From contig NZ_CP020472.1 in NCBI RefSeq assembly GCF_002075795.1, positions 4,458,501 to 4,522,500 of the forward strand: a stretch of 64,000 nucleotides of DNA, in the 5' to 3' direction. This document shows, in pieces, positions 18,112-33,000 of this stretch. This stretch comes from Shewanella japonica (GTDB taxonomy: Bacteria; Pseudomonadota; Gammaproteobacteria; Enterobacterales; Shewanellaceae). The notes beneath the pieces were generated by a model, which worked only from the letters and a program-made list of their open reading frames with translations, did no database searches and was not told the origin of the DNA. Position 1 is the first letter of the stretch. Every line of letters begins with the position of its first letter. Made by a program: the position numbers and the translations under genes.

Positions 18112-18244
18112 ACAATAAAGTAAACTTGCTTATTTGCCATATTGTATAATGCTGCCAAACTTGTACCCTATCACTCTACATTTTTGTCGCGCAGTAAATG
18201 GTCGCACTAATTGTTAACCGCAATTAGTTACTCAAGGACAGCTC

Positions 18245-19468
18245 ATGGAACACAAAAAGCAAGCTTCAACGTCTACTCCAGAAAGTAATGAAGCACCTTC
18301 AGAATCTGTAAATGAAGTCAATTCTGTTACTGAAAATCAAACTAGTTCTCACACTGATGCTGACTCAACAGACTTGCCTACGAACAAAGTGCCATCTTCA
18401 ATACATTCTGATGCGCCAAGCGATAAACCTAAACACAATAAGAGTTCATGGTGGGTAAGATTAAGTATTTTACTCTGCCTGATTATCGCTCTTGCAGGCA
18501 TTGGCATTAGCTATTTATTGTTAATTGAACTCGAAAGTCAAAAAATTGAGTTACAAACTCAGTATCAACAAACACAAGCTATCAGTAATGAAGTGACTGA
18601 AGCGTTAATTGAACCTAAGCGTCGTATTGCAGAATTAGAAGTACAGCAACAAAACGATACCTTGGCCTACCAACAACAAAATCAGTTGGCAAAATCACAC
18701 CAACAACTTCAAGAGCGAGTTGCAACCTTAGCTCAACGAAATCCAAACCATTGGATGGCATCTGAAGCTGAATACTTGGTGAGAATGGCAGGACGTAAAT
18801 TATGGTTAGAGAATGACCCTAAAACTGCAGCCGGATTGCTAAAGTCTGCCGATGATCGTATTGAAGCAATGAAAGACCCTGCTTTGTTACCTATTCGACG
18901 TGCATTAGCCCACGATTTAGCTCAAACGAATGCCATTAAAACAACAGATGTTGCCGGTACCATCTATACGATTGATGGTATTTTAAATCAGTTAGATAGC
19001 TTGCCGTTAAACCGTGCCAAAGCGCAATCAGCTGAAGACTTAGCAGAACAACACGTCATTACAGACTCGTTAGATGACTGGCAAAGTAATCTTGCTAAAA
19101 CATGGCATTCAGTTACTGACGGCTTTATTACCATCCGTAAACGTACAACAGATATAGAGCCGTTATTAGCACCAGATCAACAATGGTATTTAATTGAAAA
19201 TATTAGAAATAAATTACTACAGGCTCAGTTGGCTCTGTATCAACATGATGAAGTAAATTATCGTCAATCGATCGGCTTTGCTCGCACATGGATTCAACAG
19301 TATTTCGATTTAGATGAAGACTTAACTCAAGACACCATGACAGCACTTGATGCGTTAATTACAGTTAAAATTGACCAAGTGAAGCACACCAACTTTGAAT
19401 CGACCCGGTTACTACAGCAATTAATCACTTATGGTTCATTGGTTCCAGCAGAGGAACCACAGCTATGA
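18245..19468 (+). CDS. hemX: HemX: membrane protein of the hem operon, uroporphyrinogen-III C-methyltransferase-like annotation
   Basis: This 407-aa protein has a Ser/Thr/Glu-rich, probably disordered cytoplasmic N-terminus (1-70) and one transmembrane helix near residues 73-93. A long coiled coil (about 94-165) leads into a helical periplasmic domain. It belongs to the HemX family, annotated as a uroporphyrinogen methyltransferase although no SAM-binding domain is visible. The actual role is uncertain; a scaffold for haem enzymes has been suggested for the family. The gene overlaps hemY by four bases. A 133-base gap to hemD leaves room for an internal promoter. Confidence 0.87.
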   Translation: MEHKKQASTSTPESNEAPSESVNEVNSVTENQTSSHTDADSTDLPTNKVPSSIHSDAPSDKPKHNKSSWWVRLSILLCLIIALAGIGISYLLLIELESQKIELQTQYQQTQAISNEVTEALIEPKRRIAELEVQQQNDTLAYQQQNQLAKSHQQLQERVATLAQRNPNHWMASEAEYLVRMAGRKLWLENDPKTAAGLLKSADDRIEAMKDPALLPIRRALAHDLAQTNAIKTTDVAGTIYTIDGILNQLDSLPLNRAKAQSAEDLAEQHVITDSLDDWQSNLAKTWHSVTDGFITIRKRTTDIEPLLAPDQQWYLIENIRNKLLQAQLALYQHDEVNYRQSIGFARTWIQQYFDLDEDLTQDTMTALDALITVKIDQVKHTNFESTRLLQQLITYGSLVPAEEPQL

Positions 19469-20637
19469 TTAAAATTCTTGCTTATGTCATCATCATTTTA
19501 ATCGGTTTCTGCATTAGCCCATTCATTATTGGCAATACTGGCTATATCTATATTGCGGCGGGCGAGTATCAAATAGAAACCAGCTTAGTCTTTGGTTTAT
19601 TAGGGTTAGTGCTCTTTTATTGCGCGCTCCAATTAACTGAATGGCTCATCATATTTTTGCTTAATATTGTTATCAATAGCCGTTACTTACCAGAACGTTG
19701 GCGTAAAGAAGCTGCGAAGAAGCACACGCTTCAAGGCGCGTTAGCATTAGCAGAAGAAGATTGGCCTAGTGCAGAAAAAGCCATGGCAAAAGGTGCAGCT
19801 AAAGGGGAGCTGCCTGCGCTCAATTTATTTGCAGCGGCAAGAGCTGCGCATCATCAAAAAAACACTGATAGCCGAGATAAATACTTAGCAGAGGCTGCAA
19901 AAGACCCTTTGGCTAAAACCGCCGTTAAAACCTCAAAAACAAGGTATCTAATTCAGCAAGGAAAGCTGACTGAAGCAAGAGCTGAGCTTGATGCATTAAA
20001 TCCAACCAGTAAAAGTAAATCACCTGTATTAAAACTAGCCCTTGACCTTTATCAACTTCAAGATGATTGGCAAGCACTTAAAATCTTATTACCTGCGATT
20101 AAAAAACGTCAGATTATTAGTGAAAAGCAGTATGCAGAGGTTGAACACACAACCAATACGGCATTATTAACGGCAGCGTCTCAACATGGCGAACAAGAGC
20201 TAGAAAAGTGCTGGCATTGGCTAAGTAAAACGGAACGTAATCAGCCACACCTTATTAGTATCTACGCTCGCGGCCTGTGCCAATATGATCGTAAAAAAGA
20301 CGCCATAAAAATCATCAATAAAAGCTTAAAGACTGATCTTCATCCAGCACTTTTAGCTGACATCCCCAAAATAATCGATGCGGATGATGAAGATATTAGA
20401 AAATTATTAGCTCGATTTGAGCAAAGTCATGAACATGATGTTGATTATCAAATTTGTTTAGCAAAGTTAGCTCAACAAAAACGTGATATTAAAGTGGTTA
20501 AAAATCATTGGTATAGTGTTTGCCAGATATCACCTAAGCGTGAGTACTTTTTAGCATTAGCTCAAGCGCAGGAGCAATTAGGCGAAAATGCTGCTGCATT
20601 ACAAAGCTACCGTAAAGCAGCTAATTGTTCTGACTAA
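19465..20637 (+). CDS. hemY: HemY: inner-membrane TPR protein of the hem operon
   Basis: This 390-aa protein has two N-terminal transmembrane helices (about 3-25 and 38-65) followed by a soluble helical region with TPR-like repeats (for example LNLFAAARAAHHQ and LALAQAQEQLGENAAALQSYRKA at the end). It is the proteobacterial HemY, coupled to hemX by a four-base overlap, and not the protoporphyrinogen oxidase also called HemY in Gram-positives. Function is unknown beyond association with haem biosynthesis. A strong terminator follows. Confidence 0.87.
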   Translation: MIKILAYVIIILIGFCISPFIIGNTGYIYIAAGEYQIETSLVFGLLGLVLFYCALQLTEWLIIFLLNIVINSRYLPERWRKEAAKKHTLQGALALAEEDWPSAEKAMAKGAAKGELPALNLFAAARAAHHQKNTDSRDKYLAEAAKDPLAKTAVKTSKTRYLIQQGKLTEARAELDALNPTSKSKSPVLKLALDLYQLQDDWQALKILLPAIKKRQIISEKQYAEVEHTTNTALLTAASQHGEQELEKCWHWLSKTERNQPHLISIYARGLCQYDRKKDAIKIINKSLKTDLHPALLADIPKIIDADDEDIRKLLARFEQSHEHDVDYQICLAKLAQQKRDIKVVKNHWYSVCQISPKREYFLALAQAQEQLGENAAALQSYRKAANCSD

Positions 20638-20666
20638 TATTCATTAAATCGAATAATTAACTATTT

Positions 20667-20694
20667 AAAAACCTGCCAATTGGCAGGTTTTTTT
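20667..20694 (+). terminator. Rho-independent terminator of hemCDXY
   Basis: The palindrome AACCTGCCAATTGGCAGGTT, flanked by A residues before and seven T residues after (20688-20694), forms a strong near-loopless stem about 30 bases after the hemY stop. It separates the haem operon from the adhesin operon. The rest of the 391-base gap up to 21028 is AT-rich and contains the adhesin promoter. Confidence 0.85.
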
Positions 20695-20888
20695 ATCTAT
20701 TTTGTAAACTAAACGCCAGTTTGAATCGTATAAAAAATGAACTACACTTGTAGATTCCAGTTTTTAGCACTTTGTTATTAAAAAATTCACATTTCCGCAT
20801 AATGACTTAGTTGCATTGATTTACTAAGTAAATCTTAATTTTAAAACATTTTCATTATCTTAAAGGCATTTAAGGCCACGCCAAAAAA

Positions 20889-20917
20889 TTGACCAAGCAT
20901 ACTTATAACGCTAAAAT
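20889..20917 (+). promoter_or_regulatory. Probable sigma-70 promoter of the giant adhesin gene
   Basis: TTGACC (20889-20894) and TAAAAT (20912-20917) are separated by 17 bases, a good match to the sigma-70 consensus. Transcription would leave a leader of about 105 bases before the ATG at 21029. No sigma-54 box is evident in the gap. Confidence 0.55.
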
Positions 20918-21028
20918 TGTTATATTGCGGTTAATCTTTCTCGCTAATTAAATAACGACAAATATAGCAATGTGATTTTTTATGCATCGAATGTAAATAC
21001 ATTGCTAAAATAGGGTTTGGAGCTAAAT

Positions 21029-24000
21029 ATGAGTTCTGTTGTAACGACTAAAAATGGTGTCTTAAGTTCAGCCAACGGCGAGATCACTCTCACGTTAAAT
21101 GGGCAATCCAAAAATATTCTTCCAGGGGAACAAATTCCTGCTGGTGCAGAACTCCAATTTGCGAGCGATTTAGCATTTGTTGTTACTTTTGATGACGGCA
21201 CAGTGCTAAACGGTGATGAGCTTATTGCTGAACAAGCTGACCCTAGCGTCACTGATGATGCAGTGGCTCAATTTTCAACAGATATGAGCCCAGAAGAATT
21301 AGCTGAGATTGAAGCGCTACAAGCATTAATTCTTTCGGGTGAAGACCCTACCGAAGAATTACCAGAGACCGCTGCGGGTGAAGCATCTGGTAACGAAGGT
21401 GGCAGTGACTTTGCTTCTCTTGCCCGTGATGGCGCCGAAACTATTGCCATTGCTGGTTTTGATACTTCTTTCGATGCTCCTGAAACATTAACAGCCAACC
21501 TGTCGTTAGGTGATGAAGGCGTTAACGCATTAAACAACAATAATTTCAATGTTGCTCAATTCACCGATAACTTTGTCAATGGTGTGTCATTTACTACCTC
21601 TTCTGGTTTATCGGGCTTTACGGGAGACTTCGGTGCTCCTGGCTCGTTTGCTTACTTGCCTGGTGATACCATCACCTTCATGGTGGGTGACGTAACAATT
21701 GCGACCTTTAGTGCAGATGTAATTCAGGGCGACATTCTATTCTTACAAGATATTGCTGGCACGTTATTGTCTGATACCAACATGGATTATGTTGAGAACA
21801 TGGCTATTTTTCTTCAAGCCTTAGACAATGATTTATCCGATGGTGTTGATGATGGTGTGTTAAATACCAACAGCTTAGTTAATATTGAAGATAGCTATGC
21901 TACCAATATCAATATTCTTCTTTCTGTTCATGAAGCCTTAGCAAACTACATCGACCAAACAACAGGCCAGCCTTTAAATATCGCGACTGCTGGTAAAGAA
22001 ATGATTTCTCAAGTTTTGGCTGAACTTGGCATCATCTTTACCCGTGATACCGAACGCCAAGAAAACGAACAAAACCTATTTGAAACCATCGCAATGGAGC
22101 ATGTTGCAGGTACTATTGATGAGCTTGCAGGTGACAGAGCACCTGATGAGCATGATGCTCGTACTGTTGATGTGCTCGATGTGCCAGGTGGCTTAGTAAC
22201 CTATAACTACAACGAGCTAGATGGCCAAATAACTTTTTCTGTCAATGATTTGCTTGAAGGTGCTGTTGGGCAACAAGTTGTCGATCAAAACTTACTCGTC
22301 ACTAATGTTAGATTGAGCGCCGCTTTTGAAAATATCGGAACATTGCAGGATTTAGGTGATGGTAACTACGCGATTATCTTGAATGAAGGCATTGATCAAT
22401 ATGATCTTGAGGGACTCAGTATTGATTACCGCGTTGAAGATTGGACGGTATTTAAAGACGTTACCTCGTCTACGCAAGATCAGTACAAATCACACTTATC
22501 AGCTGATATTCCCGATGTATTAGAGGATGTAGGTTTTAACCAATTCACCTTAAACAGTGAATTGACCTTTGAAGATGATCAAGCCTTATCGATTACATTT
22601 ACCAGTGAGCTATTAAGCGAACAGCTTGGTTATCCTATCGCTGAGTATGCTGATGATTATTTAGTCCCTCTGGAGTATTCCAATGATGGTGGCTTAACCT
22701 GGCAGACAATGACTGTAACAGGAATCGATACGAGTGGTGACTTAGCACGCCCTATCTTTGGGTTCACACTCGCAGCGGGTAGTGACAGTGTCATGATCCG
22801 CGTGCCGATTTTTGATGACGCAATAATCGAACCCACTGAGTATTTCAACGCCATTGTTAGTGGCGAGAATGTTTATGATGAAGAATTAGTATTTGCCATT
22901 ATTGATAATGATGGAGAAGGCTCTGACTTACCTGTCGTCGATATTGATTACGCTGTAGTTGTTGAGGGCATGGAATTTGCCGTGTTCACATTAACGTTAA
23001 GTGAACCTAGCACTGAAACCATTACCTTGGATTATAGCTCTGAAGAACTGACAGCATTGTTCGGTGAAGATTTTACTAACGTAAGTGGAACTGTCACTTT
23101 CCTTCCTGGTGAAACGACTGCCTATATTACAGTACCTATTACCGATGATTTAATTGTTGAAGATAGTCCTGAATTTGCATTAATAAATCTATCTAATGTG
23201 ACTAATGCCGTACTGGGTGATACCCAAGCCACCCTGCGTATTTATGATAACGATTCGCCTGATAATACAGCGATAACTTTGGATATCGATCCTGTTACTG
23301 GTGATAACGTATTAACGCCAGATGAATCTACAGGTACAGTGACAATTACTGGTACTGTTACAGCCGATGCATCGATCACAACGGGTATTATCATGCTGAC
23401 CATTAATGGTCAGGAATACCAAGCCATTATGCAATCTGATGGCACCTTCTCTGTGGAAGTGGATGCCCAAGATTTATTAAACGATCCTGATACTGTTATT
23501 GACGGAATTGTATATGGCTATGGTGATAATGGCGCCAAAGGCACAGCAACATCAACCGAAGATTACGACATTCCAACTGAAGTGGTAAATGACAGTATCA
23601 TTATCGCTGAAGACGCTGTTGCAGAAGGTAATGTTCTTGATAATGATAGTGACACCGATGATGTATTAACTGTCGTTAGTTTTGAAGTTAATGGCCAAAC
23701 CTACTCTGCGGGCGATTCTGTCACGCTAGATGAAGGTGTATTAACGCTTAATGAAGATGGTAGTTATACCTTTACTCCTAATACTGATTGGAATGGTCAG
23801 GTTCCAGTTATCACCTATACGACTAACACTAACGTCACCGCAACTCTAACCATTGAGGTTACGCCTGTTGCAGATGGTGCACCTGGCGTCATTATCAACA
23901 CTGATGCCAATAATGACGGTATTATCAGTGAAGATGAATTAGCAGGTAACACTGAAGTTTCGGTCACGATAGATTTAACAACTACTGGTGCTCAACCTGG

Positions 24001-27000
24001 TGACACCTTGGTTGTTAATGGTCAAGAGATCATCTTAACTCAAGAAGATATTGATAATGGATCAGTAGATTTAACATTACCAGCACCGCAAGAAGGCGGC
24101 ACAATTGAAGTTGTGGCAACCGTTATCGACTCTGTTGGAAACATTAGCCCCGAAGGATCTGATAGTGCAACCCTAGATACTACAGCTCCTGTTATTTCAG
24201 TTGTTGCACCAGATAACAGTAACGATGACACACCACTTATTTCAGGCACTACGGATGCTGAACCTGGTAGCACTGTTACTTTGGTCGTTACAGACAGTGA
24301 AGGTAATGAGCAAATTTTAGAAGCCATTGTCAGTGAAGATGGTAGCTTTGAAGTTGAGGTCAATGATCCTTTAGCCGAAGGCGATTATACCGTTGTTGCT
24401 GAAGTCACAGATCCTGCTGGGAATACTGCTACAGACAATGATAATGGTTCTGTGGATACCACAGCTCCAACTATCACTGTTAGTGCACCCGATAGTAATC
24501 TTGATTCAACCCCTACAATTACCGGCACAACAGATGCTGCACCAGGCAGTACTGTGATCATTACAGTCGTCGATGCTGAAGGAAATGAGCAAACTCTCGA
24601 AGCTATAGTCAATCCTGATGGAAGTTATGAAGTTGATGTAGTTGAGCCATTAGTTGAAGGTGATTATACCGTCAATGCTGCTGTAACTGATCCTTCAGGT
24701 AATACAGCAACGGCAAATGATGAAGGTGCAATTGATACCGTAGCGCCTGAAATTACAGTTAACGCACCTGACAACTCATCTGATAGCACGCCAATTATCA
24801 CTGGTACTACGGATGTAGAGCCTGGGACTACAGTGACAATTATAGTGACTGATAGTGAAGGTACCGAACAAATTATAGAAGCTGTTGTTTCTCCTGATGG
24901 AACCTATGAAGTTGAAGTACCAGAACCTTTAGCTGAGGGAGATTACACTGCAGTTGCTGGGGTATCTGATCCAGCAGGTAATGGCGCTATGGCTGAAGAT
25001 ACGGGTGACGTTGATACAACAGCACCAACCATCACAGTCGCAGCACCAGAAGGAACCGGTGATAATACCCCATTAATCATAGGCTCAACTGATGCAGCTC
25101 CTGGCAGCACTGTGACCCTTACCGTCACGGATAGTGAAGGTAATGAACAAATTCTAGAAGCTGAAGTAAACCCAGATGGTACATATCAACTAGAAGTCCC
25201 TTCTCCACTTTCTGAAGGCGATTATACCGTTACAGCTTCTGTTACTGACGCCGCTGGTAATACAGCGACAGCAAATGATAATGGTGAAATTGATGCTGTA
25301 GCAGGTCAATTGACCGTCGATTTAGTCATCGATGGCGATAATAACGGTGACATCACTGGTACTAGTCAGGATATTCCAGCTGGCGGTACGGTCACTCTGG
25401 TTATTACCGATATTGCGGGCACTGCAATTACCATCACAGATGTGACAGTAAATGCAGATGGCACTTACTCTGTCGATAATGTTGACCTCTCTACACTTGT
25501 GGATGGCGACATCACAGTTGTTGCAACCGCGACTGATTCAAACGGCAATGACCTGTCTGCCAACGACACTGAAAACCTCGATGCTGTTGATGCTGAGCTA
25601 ACTGTAGACTTAGTGATTGATGCATCGAACCAAGGTGATATCACTGGTACTAGTCAGGATATTCCAGCAGGTGGCACGGTCACTCTGGTTATTACCGATA
25701 TTGCGGGCACTGCAATTACCATCACAGATGTGGCAGTAAACGCGGACGGCACTTACTCTGTTGATAACGTTGACCTATCTACACTTGTGGATGGCGACAT
25801 CACAGTGGTTGCAACCGCAACTGACAGCAACGGTAACGACCTGTCTGCCAATGACACTGAAAACCTCGATGCTGTTGATGCACAATTGACCGTAGATTTA
25901 GTTATCGATGGCGATAATAACGGTGACATCACTGGTACATCACAAGATATTCCAGCAGGTGGCACGGTCACTCTGGTTATTACCGATATTGCGGGCACAG
26001 CAATTACCATCACAGATGTGGCAGTCAATGCAGATGGCACTTACTCTGTTGATAACGTCGACCTATCAACGCTTGTGGATGGCGACATCACAGTTGTGGC
26101 GACCGCAACCGACAGCAACGGTAACGACCTGTCTGCCAACGACACTGAAAACCTCGATGCTGTTGATGCTGAGCTAACAGTAGACTTAGTGATTGATGCA
26201 TCTAACCAAGGTGACATCACTGGTACTAGTCAGGATATTCCAGCAGGTGGCACGGTCACTCTGGTTATCACCGATATTGCGGGCACTGCAATTACCATCA
26301 CCGATGTGGCAGTCAATGCAGATGGCACTTACTCTGTTGATAATGTTGACCTATCTACACTTGTGGATGGCGACATCACAGTTGTGGCGACCGCAACCGA
26401 CAGCAACGGTAACGACCTGTCTGCCAACGACACTGAAAACCTCGATGCTGTTGATGCTGAGCTAACAGTAGACTTAGTGATTGATGCATCTAACCAAGGT
26501 GACATCACTGGTACTAGTCAGGATATTCCAGCAGGTGGCACGGTCACTCTGGTTATCACCGATATTGCGGGCACTGCAATTACCATCACAGATGTGGCAG
26601 TCAATGCAGATGGCACTTACTCTGTTGATAACGTCGACCTATCAACGCTTGTGGATGGCGACATCACAGTTGTGGCGACCGCAACCGACAGCAACGGTAA
26701 CGACCTGTCTGCCAACGACACTGAAAACCTCGATGCTGTTGATGCTGAGCTAACAGTAGACTTAGTGATTGATGCATCTAACCAAGGTGACATCACTGGT
26801 ACTAGTCAGGATATTCCAGCAGGTGGCACGGTCACTCTGGTTATCACCGATATTGCGGGCACTGCAATTACCATCACCGATGTGGCAGTCAATGCAGATG
26901 GCACTTACTCTGTTGATAATGTTGACCTATCTACACTTGTGGATGGCGACATCACAGTGGTGGCAACTGCAACCGACAGCAACGGCAATGACCTATCTGC

Positions 27001-30000
27001 CAATGACACTGAAAACCTTGATGCCCTTTCAAGTAACATCACCGTTGATTTAGTTATCGATGGCGATAATAACGGTGACATCACTGGTACTAGTCAGGAT
27101 ATTCAAGCAGGTGGCACGGTCACTCTGGTGATCACCGATATTGCGGGCACTGCAATTACCATCACAGATGTGGCTGTTAATGCAGATGGCACTTACTCTG
27201 TTGATAACGTCGACCTATCAACGCTTGTGGATGGCGACATCACAGTTGTTGCAACCGCGACTGATTCAAACGGCAATGACCTGTCTGCCAACGACACTGA
27301 AAACCTTGATGCCCTTTCAAGCAACATCACCGTTGATTTAGTTATCGATGGCGATAATAACGGTGACATCACTGGTACTAGTCAGGATATTCCAGCTGGC
27401 GGTACGGTCACTCTGGTTATTACTGATATTGCGGGCACTGCAATTACCATCACAGATGTGGCTGTTAATGCAGATGGCACTTATTCTGTTGATAACGTCG
27501 ACCTATCAACGCTTGTGGATGGCGACATCACAGTTGTGGCGACCGCAACCGACAGCAACGGTAACGACCTGTCTGCCAACGACACTGAAAACCTCGATGC
27601 TGTTGATGCTGAGCTAACAGTAGACTTAGTGATTGATGCATCTAACCAAGGTGACATCACTGGTACTAGTCAGGATATTCCAGCAGGTGGCACGGTCACT
27701 CTGGTTATCACCGATATTGCGGGCACTGCAATTACCATCACAGATGTGGCTGTTAATGCAGATGGCACTTACTCTGTTGATAATGTTGACCTATCTACAC
27801 TTGTGGATGGCGACATCACAGTGGTTGCAACCGCGACTGATTCAAACGGCAATGACCTGTCTGCCAACGACACTGAAAACCTTGATGCCCTTTCAAGTAA
27901 CATCACTGTCGATTTAGTCATCGATGGCGATAATAACGGTGACATCACTGGTACATCACAAGATATTCCAGCAGATGGCACGGTCACTCTGGTTATTACT
28001 GATATTGCGGGCGCTGCAATTACCATCACAGATGTGGCTGTTAATGCAGATGGCACTTATTCCGTCGATAACGTCGACCTATCTACACTTGTGGATGGCG
28101 ACATCACAGTGGTGGCAACCGCAACTGATTCAAACGGCAATGACCTGTCGGCCAACGACACTGAAAACCTTGATGCTGTTGATGCTCAATTGACCGTCGA
28201 TTTAGTTATCGATGGCGATAATAACGGTGACATCACTGGTACATCACAAGACATTCCAGCAGGCGGCACGGTCACTCTGGTTATTACCGATATTGCGGGC
28301 ACTGCAATTACCATCACCGATGTGGCAGTCAATGCAGATGGCACTTACTCTATTGATAATGTTGACCTATCTACACTTGTGGATGGCGACATCACAGTTG
28401 TGGCAACCGCAACTGACAGCAACGGTAACGATTTATCGGCCAACGACACTGAAAACCTTGATGCTGTTGATGCACAATTGACCGTTGATTTAGTCATCGA
28501 TGGCGATAATAACGGTGACATCACTGGTACTAGCCAGGATATTCCAGCAGGTGGCACGGTCACTCTGGTTATCACCGATATTGCGGGCACTGCAATTACC
28601 ATCGCAGATGTGGCTGTTAATGCAGATGGCACTTACTCTGTTGATAATGTTGACCTATCTACACTTGTGGATGGCGACATCACTGTTGTTGCAACCGCGA
28701 CTGATTCAAACGGCAATGACCTGTCTGCCAACGACACTGAAAACCTTGATGCCCTTTCAAGCAACATCACCGTTGATTTAGTTATCGATGGCGATAATAA
28801 CGGTGACATCACTGGTACTAGCCAGGATATTCCAGCAGGTGGCACGGTCACTCTGGTTATCACCGATATTGCGGGCACTGCAATTACCATCGCAGATGTG
28901 GCTGTTAATGCAGATGGCACTTACTCTGTTGATAATGTTGACCTATCTACACTTGTGGATGGCGACATCACTGTTGTTGCAACCGCGACTGATTCAAACG
29001 GCAATGACCTGTCTGCCAACGACACTGAAAACCTTGATGCCCTTTCAAGCAACATCACCGTTGATTTAGTTATCGATGGCGATAATAACGGTGACATCAC
29101 TGGTACTAGTCAGGATATTCCAGCTGGCGGTACGGTCACTCTGGTTATTACTGATATTGCGGGCACTGCAATTACCATCACAGATGTGGCTGTTAATGCA
29201 GATGGCACTTATTCCGTCGATAACGTCGACCTATCTACACTTGTGGATGGCGACATCACAGTTGTGGCAACTGCAACCGACAGCAACGGTAACGATTTAT
29301 CGGCCAACGACACTGAAAACCTTGATGCTGTTGATGCTGAGCTAACAGTAGACTTAGTGATTGATGCATCTAACCAAGGCGATATCACTGGTACATCACA
29401 AGATATTCCAGCAGGTGGCACGGTCACTCTGGTTATTACTGATATTGCGGGCACTGCAATTACCATCACTGATGTAGCAGTAAACGCGGACGGCACTTAC
29501 TCTGTTGATAATGTTGACCTATCTACGCTTGTGGATGGCGACATCACAGTGGTGGCAACCGCAACTGACAGCAACGGTAACGACCTGTCTGCCAATGACA
29601 CTGAAAACCTCGATGCTGTTGATGCTGAGCTAACAGTAGACTTAGTGATTGATGCATCAAACCAAGGCGATATCACTGGTACATCACAAGATATTCCAGC
29701 AGGTGGCACGGTCACTCTGGTGATCACCGATATTGCTGGCACTGCAATTACCATCACTGATGTGGCAGTAAACGCGGACGGTACTTACTCTGTCGATAAT
29801 GTTGACCTATCTACACTTGTGGATGGCGACATCACAGTGGTGGCAACCGCGACTGATTCAAACGGCAATGACCTGTCTGCCAACGACACCGAAAGCCTTG
29901 ATGCTGTTGATGCACAATTGACCGTCGATTTAGTCATCGATGGCGATAATAACGGTGACATCACTGGTACATCACAAGATATTCCAACTGGCGGCACGGT

Positions 30001-33000
30001 CACTCTGGTTATTACCGATATTGCGGGCACTGCAATTACCATCACCGATGTGGCTGTTAATGCAGATGGCACTTACTCTGTCGATAATGTTGACCTCTCT
30101 ACACTTGTGGATGGCGACATCACAGTTGTTGCAACTGCGACTGATTCAAACGGTAACGACCTGTCTGCCAACGACACTGAAAACCTTGATGCTGTTGATG
30201 CTGAGCTAACAGTAGACTTAGTGATTGATGCATCTAACCAAGGCGACATCACTGGTACATCACAAGATATTCCAGCAGGCGGCACGGTCACTCTGGTTAT
30301 TACCGATATTGCGGGCACTGCAATTACCATCACCGATGTGGCTGTTAATGCAGATGGCACTTACTCTGTCGATAATGTTGACCTCTCTACACTTGTGGAT
30401 GGCGACATCACAGTTGTTGCAACTGCGACTGATTCAAACGGTAACGACCTGTCTGCCAATGACACTGAAAACCTCGATGCTGTTGATGCTGAGCTAACAG
30501 TAGACTTAGTGATTGATGCATCGAACCAAGGTGATATCACTGGTACTAGTCAGGACATTCCAGCAGGTGGCACGGTCACTCTGGTTTTCACCGATATTGC
30601 GGGTACAACAATTACCATTACCGATGTGGCTGTAAACGCTGACGGCACTTACTCTGTTGATAATGTTGACCTATCAACGCTTGTGGATGGCGACATCACA
30701 GTGGTGGCAACTGCGACTGATAGCAACGGTAACGATTTATCGGCCAATGACACTGAAAACCTCGATGCTGTTGATGCTGAGCTAACAGTAGACTTAGTGA
30801 TTGATGCATCGAACCAAGGCGATATCACTGGTACATCACAAGATATTCCAGCAGGCGGTACGGTCACTCTGGTGATCACCGATATTGCGGGCACAACAAT
30901 TACCATCACCGATGTGGCCGTTAATGCAGATGGCACTTACTCTGTCGATAATGTTGACCTATCAACACTTGTGGATGGCGACATCACAGTGGTGGCAACC
31001 GCGACTGATTCAAACGATAACGACCTGTCTGCCAATGACACTGAAAACCTCGATGCTGTTGATGCTGAGCTAACAGTAGACTTAGTGATTGATGCATCTA
31101 ACCAAGGCGATATCACTGGTACATCACAAGATATTCCAGCAGGTGGTACGGTCACTCTGGTAATTACCGATATTGCGGGCACTGCAATTACCATCACAGA
31201 TGTGGCTGTTAATGCAGATGGCACTTACTCTGTCGATAACGTTGACCTATCTACACTTGTGGATGGCGACATCACAGTGGTTGCAACCGCAACCGACAGC
31301 AACGGTAACGACCTGTCTGCCAACGACACTGAAAACCTTGATGCCCTTTCAAGCAACATCACCGTCGATTTAGTTATCGATGGCGATAATAACGGTGACA
31401 TCACAGGTACTAGTCAGGATATTCCAGCAGGTGGCACAGTCACCTTGGTGATCACCGATATTGCGGGTACAACAATTACCATCACCGATGTAGCCGTTAA
31501 TGCAGATGGCACTTACTCTGTTGATAATGTTGACCTATCAACGCTTGTGGATGGCGACATCACAGTTGTTGCAACCGCAACTGACAGCAACGGCAATGAC
31601 CTGTCTGCCAATGACACTGAAAACCTTGATGCTGTTGATGCTGAGCTAACAGTAGACTTAGTGATTGATGCATCTAACCAAGGTGATATCACTGGTACAT
31701 CACAAGATATTCCAGCAGGTGGCACGGTCACTCTGGTGATCACCGATATTGCGGGCACTGCAATTACCATCACAGATGTGGCTGTTAATGCAGATGGCAC
31801 TTACTCTGTTGATAATGTTGACCTATCTACACTTGTGGATGGCGACATCACTGTTGTTGCAACCGCGACTGATTCAAACGGCAATGACCTGTCTGCCAAC
31901 GACACTGAAAACCTTGATGCCCTTTCAAGCAACATCACCGTTGATTTAGTTATCGATGGCGATAATAACGGTGACATCACTGGTACTAGTCAGGATATTC
32001 CAGCTGGCGGTACGGTCACTCTGGTTATTACCGATATTGCGGGCACAGCAATTACCATCACAGATGTGGCAGTCAATGCAGATGGCACTTACTCTGTTGA
32101 TAACGTCGACCTATCAACGCTTGTGGATGGCGACATCACAGTTGTGGCGACCGCAACCGACAGCAACGGTAACGACCTGTCTGCCAACGACACTGAAAAC
32201 CTCGATGCTGTTGATGCTGAGCTAACAGTAGACTTAGTGATTGATGCATCTAACCAAGGCGATATCACTGGTACATCACAAGATATTCCAGCAGGTGGCA
32301 CGGTCACTCTGGTTATTACTGATATTGCGGGCACTGCAATTACCATCACTGATGTAGCAGTAAACGCGGACGGCACTTACTCTGTTGATAATGTTGACCT
32401 ATCTACGCTTGTGGATGGCGACATCACAGTGGTGGCAACCGCAACTGACAGCAACGGTAACGACCTGTCTGCCAATGACACTGAAAACCTCGATGCTGTT
32501 GATGCTGAGCTAACAGTAGACTTAGTGATTGATGCATCAAACCAAGGCGATATCACTGGTACATCACAAGATATTCCAGCAGGTGGCACGGTCACTCTGG
32601 TGATCACCGATATTGCTGGCACTGCAATTACCATCACTGATGTGGCAGTAAACGCGGACGGTACTTACTCTGTCGATAATGTTGACCTATCTACACTTGT
32701 GGATGGCGACATCACAGTGGTGGCAACCGCGACTGATTCAAACGGCAATGACCTGTCTGCCAACGACACCGAAAGCCTTGATGCTGTTGATGCACAATTG
32801 ACCGTCGATTTAGTCATCGATGGCGATAATAACGGTGACATCACTGGTACATCACAAGATATTCCAACTGGCGGCACGGTCACTCTGGTTATTACCGATA
32901 TTGCGGGCACTGCAATTACCATCACCGATGTGGCTGTTAATGCAGATGGCACTTACTCTGTCGATAATGTTGACCTCTCTACACTTGTGGATGGCGACAT